Positions 17,708 to 28,153 of a stretch of DNA of 64,000 bases are shown here, in pieces. The position numbers and the translations under genes are program-made. How positions within the stretch are numbered: the first letter of the stretch is position 1; each line of letters begins with the position of its first letter. Below the pieces are notes generated by a model. It worked only from the letters and a program-made list of their open reading frames with translations, was not told the DNA's origin and did not search any database. The stretch is from positions 21,877 to 85,876 of the forward strand of contig CAISYC010000022.1 in the NCBI GenBank assembly GCA_903889565.1. Direction: 5' to 3'. The stretch comes from an uncultured beta proteobacterium. Lineage in GTDB: Bacteria > Pseudomonadota > Gammaproteobacteria > Burkholderiales > SG8-41.

Positions 17708-18702
17708 TACGTTCGTTTTATCGCGGCGGGCTGGTCGCGGGCATGGTGCTGGCGGTGTTGCTGGCCGCCGGCTGCGCCTCGACGCATCATCCGGCACCGG
17801 TGTCCGATCGCACGCGTGCGCCGAGTCAGGCGCAGGGCAAACCCGCGGCGACAATCGTGCGCGAGCCGGATACGCGCCCCGACTTCTATACGGTCAAGCG
17901 CGGCGACACGCTCTACATGATCGCGCTCGACAACGGTCTTGATTACAAGGAACTGGCCGAGTGGAACGGCATCGATAATCCGAACGTGATCCGTAGCGGG
18001 CAGCAACTGCGTTTGCGCGCGCCGGCGGCCACGGCGGTCGCCACGCCGCTGAAAGCGGAACCGGCGGTGCAGGGCAGGCCGGTGACGTCTGCGCCAGCAG
18101 CAAGCGCCAGCGCGCCGGCGGCGAACGCGAACGATGCGGTCAAATCGCAACCCAAGGGCATCAAGCTGCCGTACTCGGATCAGGCACTGGCGCAGCTGTC
18201 AGCGCCGGCCGCGGCTGCAGCGCCCGTGCCGGCGGCGAAGCCGCCGATGGTGGTGGCCGCAGTGCCGAAGGCGGAACCGTCGCGCGTCGAGGATAAGCCC
18301 GCCGCGAACGACGACGAAGATGAAAAAATCGACTGGGGCTGGCCGACGGCGGGCAAGCTGCTGACCAGCTTCAATGAAGCGACCAATCTCAAGGGCATCG
18401 GCATCGCCGGCAAGGCCGGGCAGCCGGTGATCGCGAGCGCGCCGGGCAAAGTGCTCTACAGCGGCGACGGCATCCGCGGATATGGCAAGCTCGTCATCAT
18501 CAAGCACAACAAGGTTTTTTTGAGCGTCTACGCGCACAACAGCCTGATCACCGTGAAGGAGGGCCAGACGGTGGTGAAGGGCCAGAAAATCGCCGAAATG
18601 GGCAACAGCGATGCCGATCAGGTCAAACTGCATTTCGAGATCCGGCGTTTCGGCAAGCCGGTCGATCCGATCAAGCTGTTGCCGGCCGACCGGCCGACCT
18701 GA
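17704..18702 (+). CDS. nlpD: NlpD-like lipoprotein, LysM plus M23/LytM domain
   Basis: 332 residues from TTG 17704, which overlaps the pcm stop. A lipoprotein signal ends in LAAGC (Cys near residue 22). One LysM domain (DFYTVKRGDTLYMIALDNGL) follows near 60-105. A Pro/Ala-rich linker leads to a C-terminal LytM domain (about 215-330). The first metal ligand position reads KGIGIAG, so the domain looks catalytically inactive, as in NlpD, which activates the amidase AmiC at the septum. rpoS, which often follows nlpD, is absent; the next gene is on the other strand. Confidence 0.9.
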   Translation: MIRSFYRGGLVAGMVLAVLLAAGCASTHHPAPVSDRTRAPSQAQGKPAATIVREPDTRPDFYTVKRGDTLYMIALDNGLDYKELAEWNGIDNPNVIRSGQQLRLRAPAATAVATPLKAEPAVQGRPVTSAPAASASAPAANANDAVKSQPKGIKLPYSDQALAQLSAPAAAAAPVPAAKPPMVVAAVPKAEPSRVEDKPAANDDEDEKIDWGWPTAGKLLTSFNEATNLKGIGIAGKAGQPVIASAPGKVLYSGDGIRGYGKLVIIKHNKVFLSVYAHNSLITVKEGQTVVKGQKIAEMGNSDADQVKLHFEIRRFGKPVDPIKLLPADRPT

Positions 18703-18723
18703 TCGCGCGCCGCCGGCGCGGGA

Positions 18724-20682
18724 TTAAATCCGGAACGCCTTGACCCGTGCCAGCAGTTCGCGTGTTTCGTCGGCCGTGGCCGTCGCGCCGTAACGCAACC
18801 GCATATACAACGTGCTGATGGCGTCGATGCGCTCGCGCAGATCCGGTCGCGCCGCGCCGGCGCGCCGGCAGAAGTCGAGCGGGCCCTCGCTGGGCAGACG
18901 CGCCAATCCGCGTTGCGCCAGCGTCGCGCAGAAGCGCGCATAGGCGGCGGACAACGGATCCGGGCGCTGTGTGCGCAACCGCCACAGCATCAGTGCCCCC
19001 ACCACCAGGGTGACACCGACCGCGAGCATGAACATCAGCGTGGCCAGACTCTGCCAGGTGGCGTTGTCGATGCCGACGCGCTGCATGAACTGGCGCTGGC
19101 GATCCTGCGTGTATTCGAGCACGATCTGGTTCCACGAATACGCCATGGTGTCCCAGGTCATGCGCGCGCGACGCAGCCACGGGTACTCACCGCGCAGTTG
19201 CAGCGGCAGCGTTTCGCCTTGCGGCACGGCGGCGGCGACGCCGGCCTCGACGCGGCTCGGCGATACCGCGGCGGTCGGATCGACGCGCACCCAGCCTTCG
19301 TTCTTCAGCCACACCTCGGTCCACGCATGCGCGTCGGCCTGGCGCACCGTCAGATAATTGCCGACGTTGTTGATCTCGCCGCCCTGGTAGCCCGTGACAA
19401 TGCGCGCCGGGATGCCGCCGGCGCGCATCAGCACGGCGAATGAAGACGCGTAGTGCTCGCAGAAACCGGCGCGCGTCGAAAACAGGAATTCATCGACCGG
19501 ATTGACGTTGAGCGGCGGCGGCGTGGTGGTGTAATAAAAATTTTCATTGCGGAATTTCGCCAGCACGGCGGCGACGTAGGCGCGCTCATCGGTAGCCTGA
19601 TTGCGCATGCTGGCGGCCAGCGCCGCGGTGCGCGGATTGCTGCGAGGCGGCAGCGCCAGCGCGCGCTGCATCTCGGCCGGCGTCAGCGGCGTGTTGTCGA
19701 TCCAGTTTGGATACGAGGTCATGTCGTAACGCAGGCGGTTGCTGACCGCTGAAGGGCTCAGGATCTGGAAATCGGCGGTCAGGCGCGCGGGCGGCGGCGC
19801 GCGCGTCGGCAAATCAAGCGCGAACAGCCAGCGCCGGCTGTTCGGCTCGACGGTGACGGTGTATTCGGTCGGCGCTCCGGAATACTGCGCTTCGCGATGG
19901 CGCTGTCCGGGATCGCGCGAGGCCGTCCACGTGTAGCCGTCGAAATCCCACATGACCGGTCCGCGCCAGTAGAGTTGTCCGGCCGGCGGCACGCCGGTGC
20001 TGAAAGTCGCGCGCAAGGCGATCGCGTCCGAAGTGATCAGCTTGCTGACGCTGCCCGGCGACATTTCGTCCGACAGGCCGGTGACGCTGGCTGTCGCATC
20101 CTGCGGCAGCCCCCACAGCGGACCCGGCACGCGCGGGAAGAGGACGAACAGCACCAGCATCAGCGGCACCGATTGCAGCAGCAGCATGCCGGCGCTGCGG
20201 AACTGATAGCGGTAACCGGGCTGCCGCAGGCGCAACTGAAAGCCGATCAGGCTTGCCGTGATGACCCACACCACCAGCAGCAGGTAGAGCGCGGTTGGAA
20301 TGGTCTGCGAGTAGAGAAAATCGGTGATGACGAGGAAGTAGCACAGGAACACCAGCACCATGGCATCGCGCAACGATGACATTTCCAGCAGCTTCAGCGT
20401 CAGCATGATGACCAGCAGCGCCACACCGGAATCGCGGCCGAGCAGACGGCCGTATTGAATATAGATGCCGCCGACGGCACCGCCGGCGATCAGAAACAGC
20501 AGCCACTTCGGCGGCAGCTGCAGCGCATGCCAGGTGATGTAGGCGCGCCATGCCAGCAGGGTGCCTACCAGCAGCGTGATCCACCACGGCAGGCGTTCGA
20601 CATGCGGTGCGGTCACCAGCGCCAGCGCGACCAGCAGCCAGCCGACATGCGCCGGATGCAGTCTATCGGTCGTCGCGCGCAT
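18724..20682 (-). CDS. Membrane-bound transglutaminase-like protein (TgpA/DUF3488)
   Basis: 652 residues. A block of six or more hydrophobic segments (about 10-185) is followed by a periplasmic transglutaminase-like domain with the triad Cys408 (GFCEHYASSF), His452 (DAHAWTEVW) and Asp468 (VDPTAA). One more membrane segment lies near 540, then a DUF4129-like tail. ATG 20680-20682 overlaps the end of the DUF58 gene by 20 bases. TgpA of Pseudomonas is a critical periplasmic-domain protein. It is third in the moxR-DUF58-transglutaminase operon, and its natural substrate is unknown. Confidence 0.9.
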   Translation of the reverse strand: MRATTDRLHPAHVGWLLVALALVTAPHVERLPWWITLLVGTLLAWRAYITWHALQLPPKWLLFLIAGGAVGGIYIQYGRLLGRDSGVALLVIMLTLKLLEMSSLRDAMVLVFLCYFLVITDFLYSQTIPTALYLLLVVWVITASLIGFQLRLRQPGYRYQFRSAGMLLLQSVPLMLVLFVLFPRVPGPLWGLPQDATASVTGLSDEMSPGSVSKLITSDAIALRATFSTGVPPAGQLYWRGPVMWDFDGYTWTASRDPGQRHREAQYSGAPTEYTVTVEPNSRRWLFALDLPTRAPPPARLTADFQILSPSAVSNRLRYDMTSYPNWIDNTPLTPAEMQRALALPPRSNPRTAALAASMRNQATDERAYVAAVLAKFRNENFYYTTTPPPLNVNPVDEFLFSTRAGFCEHYASSFAVLMRAGGIPARIVTGYQGGEINNVGNYLTVRQADAHAWTEVWLKNEGWVRVDPTAAVSPSRVEAGVAAAVPQGETLPLQLRGEYPWLRRARMTWDTMAYSWNQIVLEYTQDRQRQFMQRVGIDNATWQSLATLMFMLAVGVTLVVGALMLWRLRTQRPDPLSAAYARFCATLAQRGLARLPSEGPLDFCRRAGAARPDLRERIDAISTLYMRLRYGATATADETRELLARVKAFRI

Positions 20683-21739
20683 CGTTCGCCTGCCCCCCCT
20701 CAAATTGTGCCAGCGCTTCGAGACAGCGATCACGTTGTGCGTCGCCCGGCGCCGGCGGCAGTGTCAGGCCCGGCAAACGCAGGCCGAAACTGATCGCGGC
20801 AGCGTGCGCATCGATGACCCAGCGCGCCAGTCGCGACAGGCGGCCTTCGCTGCCGAGCGACGCCGGCGTGGCGCGCCAGTCGATCCACAATTCAGTGTCG
20901 GCGCGGCCGCTGAATTGTTTGGTCAGCAGGCCCTGATCGCGCGCCGCCGCCTTCCACGCGATGTGCCGCGGCGAATCACCCGGATGATAGGCGCGCAAAC
21001 CGGCGAAATCCTCCTGCCCGGCGCCATGCGCGATGCCGAGTCCGTTGTGCGTCTCGGGTTGCGGCAGCGGCACGACCGCCGCTTCGGGGCGCGGATAAAC
21101 CACGCAGCGCATGTCGAGATCGGCGTAGGCCCAGGCATGGCAAAGTCCGAGCGGAAAACGCGTGAAGACGGTGAGCCGGCCCGGCCGCAGCAGGCCGCGC
21201 CGCTCGGCGGGAATCGGCACATGCACACTGGCGCTTTGCCGCGCCGGCACATCGAGATAGACATCGTTTTTGCTGTCGCGGGTGACGCCGATGCTGAAGC
21301 GATCGAGCGCGCCCGGGTTGTCGAAAATCAGCGTGAACTGCGCCTGTTCGCCGCAGAACACCGGCTCGGCACGGCCCGGGCTGATGCGCAGCCGCGCCAG
21401 ATTGCGAAAGGTATGCAGGATCGAATTGACCCCGAGAGCGGCGAGCAGAAAGGTCAGCACGAAGCCGAGGCTCAGACTGTAATTGATCGAGCCGGTCAGC
21501 ATCAGCAGCAGCGCAATCACATAGGACATGCCGTAGCGCGAGGGCAGGATGAAAATGCGCCGCTGCGCGAGCACGATGCTGCCGGTTTCCGCGCCGTGCA
21601 ATTGAAATAGCCAGCGGTCGGCGCGCCGGCGCACTGCGCGAAACGGCGCGCCGAGCGGATGCAACAGCCGGCGCAAACGCGAAATCTCCGCCGGCGGCTG
21701 GTAGGTGTAATAGCTCGGGATGGACTGCGGGTTTTCCAC
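20663..21739 (-). CDS. DUF58 domain protein
   Basis: 358 residues. Two adjoining hydrophobic segments near 70-115 are followed by a beta-rich region and the DUF58 signature GLRAYHPGDSPRHIAWKAAAR near 240-262. DUF58 proteins are membrane-associated, VWA-like partners of MoxR ATPases. The moxR gene lies just upstream, and the transglutaminase gene overlaps the 3' end. The exact role is unknown. Confidence 0.88.
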   Translation of the reverse strand: MENPQSIPSYYTYQPPAEISRLRRLLHPLGAPFRAVRRRADRWLFQLHGAETGSIVLAQRRIFILPSRYGMSYVIALLLMLTGSINYSLSLGFVLTFLLAALGVNSILHTFRNLARLRISPGRAEPVFCGEQAQFTLIFDNPGALDRFSIGVTRDSKNDVYLDVPARQSASVHVPIPAERRGLLRPGRLTVFTRFPLGLCHAWAYADLDMRCVVYPRPEAAVVPLPQPETHNGLGIAHGAGQEDFAGLRAYHPGDSPRHIAWKAAARDQGLLTKQFSGRADTELWIDWRATPASLGSEGRLSRLARWVIDAHAAAISFGLRLPGLTLPPAPGDAQRDRCLEALAQFEGGQANDARDDR

Positions 21740-21754
21740 GCGCGGCGGTGGAAG

Positions 21755-22675
21755 CTAGGGGATGGGCACCGCTTCAATCAGCGCTGCTGCCACCGCCGCG
21801 CCAGTGAGGCGCGAGTTGTCGCGCGCGACGTGCAGCCGGTGGCCAACCACGCCCGGCACGATGGCCTGCAGATCTTCGGGCAGCACCTGATTGCGGCCTT
21901 CCATCAGCGCCCACGCGCGCGCCGCGGCCAGCATGGCGAGCGCGGCACGCGGCGACAGACCGCTGACGTAGTCGGGGGACTGGCGGCTGTAATTGATCAA
22001 CGCCTGCAGATAGTCGAGCAGCGCGCCCGAGGCATGCACGGCGCGCACCGCTTCCTGCACGGCAGCGAGTTCCTCCGGTTGCAGCGCCGGCGTCAGTTTC
22101 GGCAGCAGGTCGCGACGGTCGGCGCCCTGCAGCAGCGCGCGTTCGGCGCCAGCGTCAGGATAACCGAGCTCGATGCGCATCAAAAAGCGGTCGAGTTGGG
22201 ATTCCGGCAACGGGAAAGTGCCGATCTGGTTCGACGGGTTCTGTGTCGCGATGACAAAAAACGGCTCCGGCAGCGGCCGCGTTTCGCCCTCGGCGGTGAC
22301 CTGGTGCTCTTCCATCGCCTCGAGCAATGCGCTTTGGGTTTTTGGTGTCGCGCGGTTGACCTCGTCAGCCAGAATCACCTGCGAAAAGATCGGACCCGGA
22401 TGGAAACGGAAACGCGCGGTGTCGCGGTCGTAAATCGAAACGCCAAGAATATCCGCCGGCAGCAGGTCGCTGGTGAACTGGATGCGCTGAAATTGCAGGC
22501 CCAGCACCGCGGCCAGCGTATGGGCGAGGGTAGTCTTGCCCACGCCCGGGATATCCTCGATCAGCAGGTGGCCGCGCGCCAGCAGGCAGGCCACGGCAAG
22601 ACGGATCTGGCGTTCCTTGCCGAGGATGACCTGACTGATTTGTTTGACGACGTGGTCGATCTGTTCGCGATGCAT
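21755..22675 (-). CDS. MoxR family AAA+ ATPase
   Basis: 306 residues. The P-loop DIPGVGKT is at residues 41-48, Walker B is VILADEVNRATPKTQSALLEAMEE, and the sensor segment is FFVIATQNPSNQIGTFPLPESQLDRFLMR. ATG 22675 is the likely start; the open frame reaches 22738, but the extra residues are not family-like. It is the first gene of the operon with DUF58 and TgpA. This MRP-type MoxR is distinct from the CbbQ/NorQ-type ATPase at 9992-10804. Confidence 0.93.
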   Translation of the reverse strand: MHREQIDHVVKQISQVILGKERQIRLAVACLLARGHLLIEDIPGVGKTTLAHTLAAVLGLQFQRIQFTSDLLPADILGVSIYDRDTARFRFHPGPIFSQVILADEVNRATPKTQSALLEAMEEHQVTAEGETRPLPEPFFVIATQNPSNQIGTFPLPESQLDRFLMRIELGYPDAGAERALLQGADRRDLLPKLTPALQPEELAAVQEAVRAVHASGALLDYLQALINYSRQSPDYVSGLSPRAALAMLAAARAWALMEGRNQVLPEDLQAIVPGVVGHRLHVARDNSRLTGAAVAAALIEAVPIP

Positions 22676-22784
22676 CGGCGCTATTGTAGCCGGATTGGCC
22701 GTGCGCGGCGGCAGCGCGCAGGCGGCGCCTTTGGACATTGCGAATCGCGGCGGCTAATATGGCAGCAGATATCCGGAGGTTGCA

Positions 22785-23708
22785 GTGACGACCGCATTCA
22801 TCACACATCCCGACTGCCAATTGCACGACATGGGCGCCATGCATCCCGAGTGCCCGCAGCGCCTGCCGGCGGTGCAGGACCAACTGATTGCCTCCGGCCT
22901 CGCCGATCACCTGACGCACGTCGAGGCGCCGCTGGTCACGCGCAAGCAACTGGAGCGCGTGCACGAGGCGTTCTACCTCGATACGGTGGAGGAACTGTCG
23001 CCGCAGCGCGGCATCGTTCATCTCGATCCTGACACCGCGATGTGCCCGGCCACGCTGGCCGCGGCGAAACGCGCGGCCGGCGCGGCGGTGCTGGCGACCG
23101 ACATGGTGATTGCCGGCGAGGCGGCAAGCGCCTATTGCAACGTGCGTCCGCCCGGGCATCACGCCGAACGCGGGCGCGCGATGGGCTTCTGCATTTTCAA
23201 CAGCGTTGCCGTTGCCGCGGCGCATGCGCTCGATCATCACGGACTCGAACGCGTGGTTATCGTCGATTTCGACGTTCATCACGGCAACGGCACCGAGGAG
23301 ATTTTTCGCGATGACCCGCGCGTGCTGATGGTTTCAACCTTTCAGCACCCGTTTTATCCCTACAGCGGCATCGAGGGGCGCTCCGAGCGGATGGTCAATA
23401 TTCCGCTGGCTGCCTACAGCGGCGGCGCCGAGTTTCGCGCCGCCGTCGAGCAATACTGGCTGCCGGCGCTTGAAGCGTTCAAGCCGCAGATGTTTTTTGT
23501 TTCCGCCGGTTTCGACGCCCATCGCGAGGACGACATGGCAAGCCTGCGCCTGGTCGAGGCCGACTACGCCTGGGTCACGCAGCAGATCAAAACGCTCGCT
23601 GCGCGCTTTGCGCAAGGGCGCATCGTGTCGCTGCTGGAAGGCGGCTACAACCTGCATGCGCTGGGCCGCAGCGCCACTGCTCACCTCAAGGTGCTGAGCG
23701 GTTTATAG
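22785..23708 (+). CDS. Histone deacetylase family protein (class II-like acetylpolyamine/acetoin-type amidohydrolase)
   Basis: 307 residues with GTG start and a strong GGAGG site. Zinc hydrolase motifs are VRPPGHHAERGRAMGFC (catalytic His pair), VDFDVHHGNGTEE (zinc Asp and His), SAGFDAHREDD (zinc Asp) and LEGGYNL (transition-state Tyr). Bacterial members deacetylate small molecules or proteins; the substrate cannot be told from sequence. It is divergent from moxR. Confidence 0.9.
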   Translation: MTTAFITHPDCQLHDMGAMHPECPQRLPAVQDQLIASGLADHLTHVEAPLVTRKQLERVHEAFYLDTVEELSPQRGIVHLDPDTAMCPATLAAAKRAAGAAVLATDMVIAGEAASAYCNVRPPGHHAERGRAMGFCIFNSVAVAAAHALDHHGLERVVIVDFDVHHGNGTEEIFRDDPRVLMVSTFQHPFYPYSGIEGRSERMVNIPLAAYSGGAEFRAAVEQYWLPALEAFKPQMFFVSAGFDAHREDDMASLRLVEADYAWVTQQIKTLAARFAQGRIVSLLEGGYNLHALGRSATAHLKVLSGL

Positions 23709-23748
23709 TGAGCCGGCTGGTCACGCGGCCGGATCCGGCAACGGCCGT

Positions 23749-24117
23749 TCAGGCCGGAATGACGGCAGCAACGACGTTGCGGCCTTCGGCAATCAGGATA
23801 TTGTAGGTGCGGCAGGCGGCGGGCGTGTCCATCGCCTCGACACCGATGCGCGCCGCGGCGAGGCCCTGTGACAACGACGGATGCGGGAAGCGCTGGCGCG
23901 CGCCACTACCGAGAAGAACGATTTCCGGCTTGAGCGACAGCAGCAGTTCGAAGTGTGCGGCGGCGAGCTCCTCCCAGCGCGCCGGCCAGTCGAACAGCAG
24001 GCGGTCGGCGGTGACGATCACGCTGGTTTCGTGGCGCGCCTGGTTGATGGCGACGTAGCCCGTGCCATAGCCGGTGAAAAGGTGGCGGCCGGGGGCGTTC
24101 TCGAGGTGGAATTTCAT
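23749..24117 (-). CDS. Mth938-like domain protein
   Basis: 122 residues of the small Mth938/NDUFAF3-like fold, recognisable by VTADRLLFDW, the LKPEIVLLGSGARQRFP core and MDTPAACRTYNILIAEGRNVVAAVI at the end. The biochemical role is unsettled; eukaryotic relatives assist complex I assembly. It is divergent from alaC with a 91-base gap. Confidence 0.85.
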   Translation of the reverse strand: MKFHLENAPGRHLFTGYGTGYVAINQARHETSVIVTADRLLFDWPARWEELAAAHFELLLSLKPEIVLLGSGARQRFPHPSLSQGLAAARIGVEAMDTPAACRTYNILIAEGRNVVAAVIPA

Positions 24118-24128
24118 CTGAATCAGAT

Positions 24129-24157
24129 TTGCCGCAGGATGCGGGCTCGGCTAAAAT
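24129..24157 (+). promoter_or_regulatory. Sigma-70 type promoter of alaC-hom-thrC
   Basis: TTGCCG (24129-24134), a 17-base spacer and TAAAAT (24152-24157) give good matches to -35 and -10 at ideal spacing. Transcription would start near 24164, about 45 bases before the alaC start codon. Confidence 0.55.
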
Positions 24158-24208
24158 TATATGCTTTTTCACGCCCTTACAAGCGATACGGAACGAAAAG
24201 TCGACGCC

Positions 24209-25393
24209 ATGGAAGAGTTTGCCCGGATTAAACGCCTGCCGCCCTACGTGTTCAACATCACGGGCGAACTGAAGGCCGCTGCACGCAAGCGCGGCGAGGA
24301 CATCATCGACCTGTCGATGGGCAACCCCGACCAGCCGACGCCGCGCCACATTGTCGACAAACTGATCGAAAGCGTGCAGCGCCCCGATACGCACCGCTAT
24401 TCGGTGTCGAAAGGCATCCCGCGGCTGCGCCGCGCGATCTGCAACTGGTACAAATCGCGTTACAGCATCGACCTCGACCCGGATTCGGAAGCCATTGTCA
24501 CGATCGGTTCGAAGGAGGGCATCGCCCACCTCGCGCTGGCAACCCTCGATCAGGGCGACATCGTGCTGGTGCCAAACCCGAGTTACCCGATCCACATTTA
24601 CGGCCCGGTCATTGCGGGTGCGGATATCCGCCACGTGCCGATGGTGGCCGGCGTCGATTTTTTCGACGAACTCGAACGCGCGATCCGCGATTCCTACCCG
24701 AAGCCGAAAATGCTGATCTGCAATTTTCCCGGCAATCCGACTACGCAGTGCGTTGACCTTGCGTTTTTCGAGCGGCTGGTGGCGATCGCGCGCGAGCACC
24801 ACATCTACATCGTGCACGATCTCGCCTACGCGGACATTGTGTTCGACGGCTATCGCGCGCCGTCGATCATGGAAGTGCCCGGCGCGCGCGACATCGCGGT
24901 CGAATTCTTCACGCTGTCGAAGAGCTACAACATGGCGGGCTGGCGCGTCGGCTGCATGGTCGGCAACCGCGACCTTGTCACTGCGCTGGCGCGCATGAAG
25001 AGTTACCACGATTACGGCACCTTTACGCCGATCCAGGTGGCATCGATCATCGCGCTCGAAGGTCCGCAGGAATGCGTCGAGGAAGTGCGCGCGATGTATC
25101 AGAAGCGCCGCGACGTCATGTGTGCGGGCCTCCAGGCGGCCGGCTGGCATGTCGAGATTCCGCAGGCGACCATGTATATCTGGGCGAAGATTCCGGAGCC
25201 GTACGCGAAGATGGGCTCGCTCGAGTTTTCGAAAAAACTCCTCAACGAAGCGCGCGTCGCGGTGTCGCCCGGCATCGGCTTTGGCGAATACGGCGACGAC
25301 CATGTGCGTTTTGCCTTGATCGAGAATGAGGCGCGTTCGCGGCAGGCGGTGCGCGGCATCAAGGAAATGTTCCGCAAGGACGGATTACTATGA
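24209..25393 (+). CDS. alaC: Alanine transaminase AlaC-like class I/II aminotransferase
   Basis: 394-residue PLP enzyme forming alanine from pyruvate and glutamate. ATG 24209 gives the family N-terminus [16 protein letters not shown]. Motifs are [34 protein letters not shown] and the PLP lysine in [12 protein letters not shown]. It precedes hom with an ATGA overlap, an order often seen in betaproteobacteria that links alanine and threonine/methionine precursor synthesis. Confidence 0.92.
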   Translation: MEEFARIKRLPPYVFNITGELKAAARKRGEDIIDLSMGNPDQPTPRHIVDKLIESVQRPDTHRYSVSKGIPRLRRAICNWYKSRYSIDLDPDSEAIVTIGSKEGIAHLALATLDQGDIVLVPNPSYPIHIYGPVIAGADIRHVPMVAGVDFFDELERAIRDSYPKPKMLICNFPGNPTTQCVDLAFFERLVAIAREHHIYIVHDLAYADIVFDGYRAPSIMEVPGARDIAVEFFTLSKSYNMAGWRVGCMVGNRDLVTALARMKSYHDYGTFTPIQVASIIALEGPQECVEEVRAMYQKRRDVMCAGLQAAGWHVEIPQATMYIWAKIPEPYAKMGSLEFSKKLLNEARVAVSPGIGFGEYGDDHVRFALIENEARSRQAVRGIKEMFRKDGLL

Positions 25394-26715
25394 AGTCATT
25401 GCGCCCGATCAACGTCGGTTTGCTCGGTATCGGCACCGTCGGCGGCGGCACTTTCGAAGTGCTCGCGCGCAATCAGGAAGAAATCATGCGCCGCGCCGGG
25501 CGTGGCATTGTCATCAGCATGGTCGCCGACAAAGACGTCAAGCGCGCGCGCAAGCTGGTCGGCAAAGCGGCGAAGGTGACGGACGACGCGTTCAAGGTCG
25601 TCAGCAACCCGGATATTGATATCGTCATCGAGTTGATCGGCGGCACAAAGATTGCACGCGATTTGGTGATGGCCGCGATCAAAAACGGCAAGCATGTCGT
25701 CACCGCCAACAAGGCCTTGCTGGCCAATTACGGCAATGAGATTTTCGCCGCCGCGCGCAAGCACGGCGTGATGGTTGCCTTCGAAGCGGCGGTGGCGGGC
25801 GGTATCCCCATCATCAAGGCCTTGCGCGAAGGCTTGACCGCCAATCGCATCGAGTGGATTGCCGGCATCATCAACGGCACCAGCAACTTCATCCTCTCCG
25901 AAATGCGCGACAAGGGTTCGAGTTTCGACAGCGTGCTGGCGGAGGCGCAGCGCCTGGGTTACGCCGAAGCCGACCCGACCTTCGACATCGAGGGCGTCGA
26001 TGCCGCGCATAAGCTGACCATCATCGCCGCGATCTCGTTCGGTATTCCGATGCGCTTCGAGGATGCCTACACCGAGGGTATTTCGAAACTGACCGCGGCC
26101 GATATCCGCTACGCGGAGGAACTCGGCTACCGCATCAAACTGCTCGGCATCACGCGGCGCACGCCGAAGGGTATCGAGCTTCGCGTGCATCCGACGCTGA
26201 TCCCGGCGCGGCGCCTGATTGCCAATGTCGAGGGCGTGATGAACGCCATCCTCGTCAAGGGCGATGCGGTGGGGCCGACGCTCTACTACGGCGCCGGTGC
26301 CGGCGCCTACCCGACGGCATCGGCAGTGATTGCCGATCTCGTCGATGTGACCCGCATGCACACCGCCGATCCGGAGCACCGCGTGCCGCATCTGGCCTTT
26401 CAGCCCGACCGCATGTCGAAGTTGCCGATTCTGCCCATGTCGGAAGTCGAGACCTCGTACTACCTGCGCATGCGTGTGCACGACAAGCCTGGCGTGCTGG
26501 CCGATATCACGCGTATTCTTGCCAAGAGCGCGATTTCGATCGACGCCATGGTGCAAAAAGAACCTTCGGCGGGCGAGTCGCACGCTGACATCATCATGCT
26601 GACGCATTTGACGCTTGAGAAGCGCATCGACGCGGCCATCGCCAGCATCGAAAAACTCAAAGTCGTGGTCGGCAAGGTCACCCGTATCCGCATGGAGCCG
26701 CTCGGCACGAGCTGA
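25390..26715 (+). CDS. hom: Homoserine dehydrogenase
   Basis: 441 residues. The N-terminal NAD(P)-binding motif is [16 protein letters not shown], the catalytic domain has NGTSNFIL and [20 protein letters not shown], and a C-terminal ACT domain (about 355-430, beginning [18 protein letters not shown]) usually mediates feedback inhibition by threonine. It reduces aspartate semialdehyde to homoserine. It overlaps alaC by four bases and thrC follows closely. Confidence 0.96.
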   Translation: MKSLRPINVGLLGIGTVGGGTFEVLARNQEEIMRRAGRGIVISMVADKDVKRARKLVGKAAKVTDDAFKVVSNPDIDIVIELIGGTKIARDLVMAAIKNGKHVVTANKALLANYGNEIFAAARKHGVMVAFEAAVAGGIPIIKALREGLTANRIEWIAGIINGTSNFILSEMRDKGSSFDSVLAEAQRLGYAEADPTFDIEGVDAAHKLTIIAAISFGIPMRFEDAYTEGISKLTAADIRYAEELGYRIKLLGITRRTPKGIELRVHPTLIPARRLIANVEGVMNAILVKGDAVGPTLYYGAGAGAYPTASAVIADLVDVTRMHTADPEHRVPHLAFQPDRMSKLPILPMSEVETSYYLRMRVHDKPGVLADITRILAKSAISIDAMVQKEPSAGESHADIIMLTHLTLEKRIDAAIASIEKLKVVVGKVTRIRMEPLGTS

Positions 26716-26722
26716 TGGTTTT

Positions 26723-28135
26723 ATGCGATATGTAAGCACGCGCGGCGCCGGTGCGCCGGCCGCCTTTCTCGATATTCTTCTTGGCGGCCTGATGGACGAT
26801 GGCGGGCTGGCCATGCCAGAGTCGTACCCGCAAATCGATGCGGCTGAGTTGGCGCGCTGGCGCGGCCTGACCTACCCGGCGCTGGCATTCGAGATTTTGC
26901 GCCGATACGCCGACGACATTCCTGTCGGCGAACTCAAACGGATCGTTGACAATACCTACACCGCCGAGGTTTTTCACTGTGCCGACATTACGCCGGTGCG
27001 CGAACTGGAATCCGGCGTATTTATCGCCGGGCTGTCGAACGGGCCGACGCTGGCGTTCAAGGATGTCGCCATGCAGTTGCTCGGCAATCTGTTCGAACAT
27101 GCGCTGGCAAAAACAGGCAGCGAATTGAACATACTGGGGGCGACCTCGGGCGACACCGGCTCGGCCGCCGAATATGCAATGCGCGGCAAGCGCGGTATCC
27201 GCGTATTCATGCTGTCGCCGCACCAGAAGATGAGTCCGTTCCAGACCGCGCAGATGTTTTCGTTGCAGGACGCCAACATCGTCAACATCGCCGTGCGCGG
27301 CGTGTTCGACGATTGCCAGGACATCGTCAAGGCGGTCAGCAACGACCATGCGTTCAAATCGAAATACAGTATCGGCACTGTTAATTCGATCAACTGGGCG
27401 CGCGTGGTTGCCCAGGTCGTCTACTACTTCAAGGCGTATTTCGCGGTAACGCAATCGAACGAACAGCAGGTGTCGTTTGCGGTGCCCTCGGGCAATTTCG
27501 GCAATATCTGCGCCGGGCACATCGCGCGCAGCATGGGGTTGCGGATCCGCAAACTGATCCTCGCTACCAACGAAAACGATGTGCTCGACGAGTTTTTTCG
27601 CACCGGTGTCTATCGGGTGCGGCCGTCGGAGCGCGTGCAGCAGACCAGCAGTCCGTCGATGGATATTTCGAAGGCTTCGAATTTCGAGCGCTTCGTGTTC
27701 GATCTGGTCGGGCGCGACAGTCAAACGGTAGCCGCGCTGTGGCGCCAGCTCGACCGCGACGGCGTGTTTGATCTATCGGCGACACCGCACTTCAAGCGCA
27801 TCGCGCAGTTTGGCTTCGTCTCCGGTTCGAGCTGCCATGCCGACCGGCTGCAAACCATCCGCACGGTTTACCGAAAATACAATCAGCTGATCGATACGCA
27901 TACGGCCGATGGCGTGAAAGTCGGACTGGAACATTGCGAGGCCGGCGTGCCGTTGATCTGTCTGGAAACCGCGTTGCCCGCCAAATTCGCCGCAACCATA
28001 CGCGAGGCGGTCGGCATCGATCCGCCGGTGCCGTACGGACTCGATGGCCTCGAGAAATTGCCGCAGCGTTTTTCCGTGCTCGATGCCGACGACGCGGCGG
28101 TGAAGGATCTGATCGTTCGCAGCTGCGCCGGTTGA
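26723..28135 (+). CDS. thrC: Threonine synthase
   Basis: 470-residue PLP enzyme converting O-phosphohomoserine to threonine. ATG 26723 gives MRYVSTRGAG, the usual start. The lysine motif is SNGPTLAFKDVAMQLLG, the substrate loop is LGATSGDTGSAAEYAMRGK, and the PLP phosphate segment is VPSGNFGNICAGH. It completes the alaC-hom-thrC operon. Confidence 0.96.
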   Translation: MRYVSTRGAGAPAAFLDILLGGLMDDGGLAMPESYPQIDAAELARWRGLTYPALAFEILRRYADDIPVGELKRIVDNTYTAEVFHCADITPVRELESGVFIAGLSNGPTLAFKDVAMQLLGNLFEHALAKTGSELNILGATSGDTGSAAEYAMRGKRGIRVFMLSPHQKMSPFQTAQMFSLQDANIVNIAVRGVFDDCQDIVKAVSNDHAFKSKYSIGTVNSINWARVVAQVVYYFKAYFAVTQSNEQQVSFAVPSGNFGNICAGHIARSMGLRIRKLILATNENDVLDEFFRTGVYRVRPSERVQQTSSPSMDISKASNFERFVFDLVGRDSQTVAALWRQLDRDGVFDLSATPHFKRIAQFGFVSGSSCHADRLQTIRTVYRKYNQLIDTHTADGVKVGLEHCEAGVPLICLETALPAKFAATIREAVGIDPPVPYGLDGLEKLPQRFSVLDADDAAVKDLIVRSCAG

Positions 28136-28153
28136 CCCGGCGCGACTCCGCGT

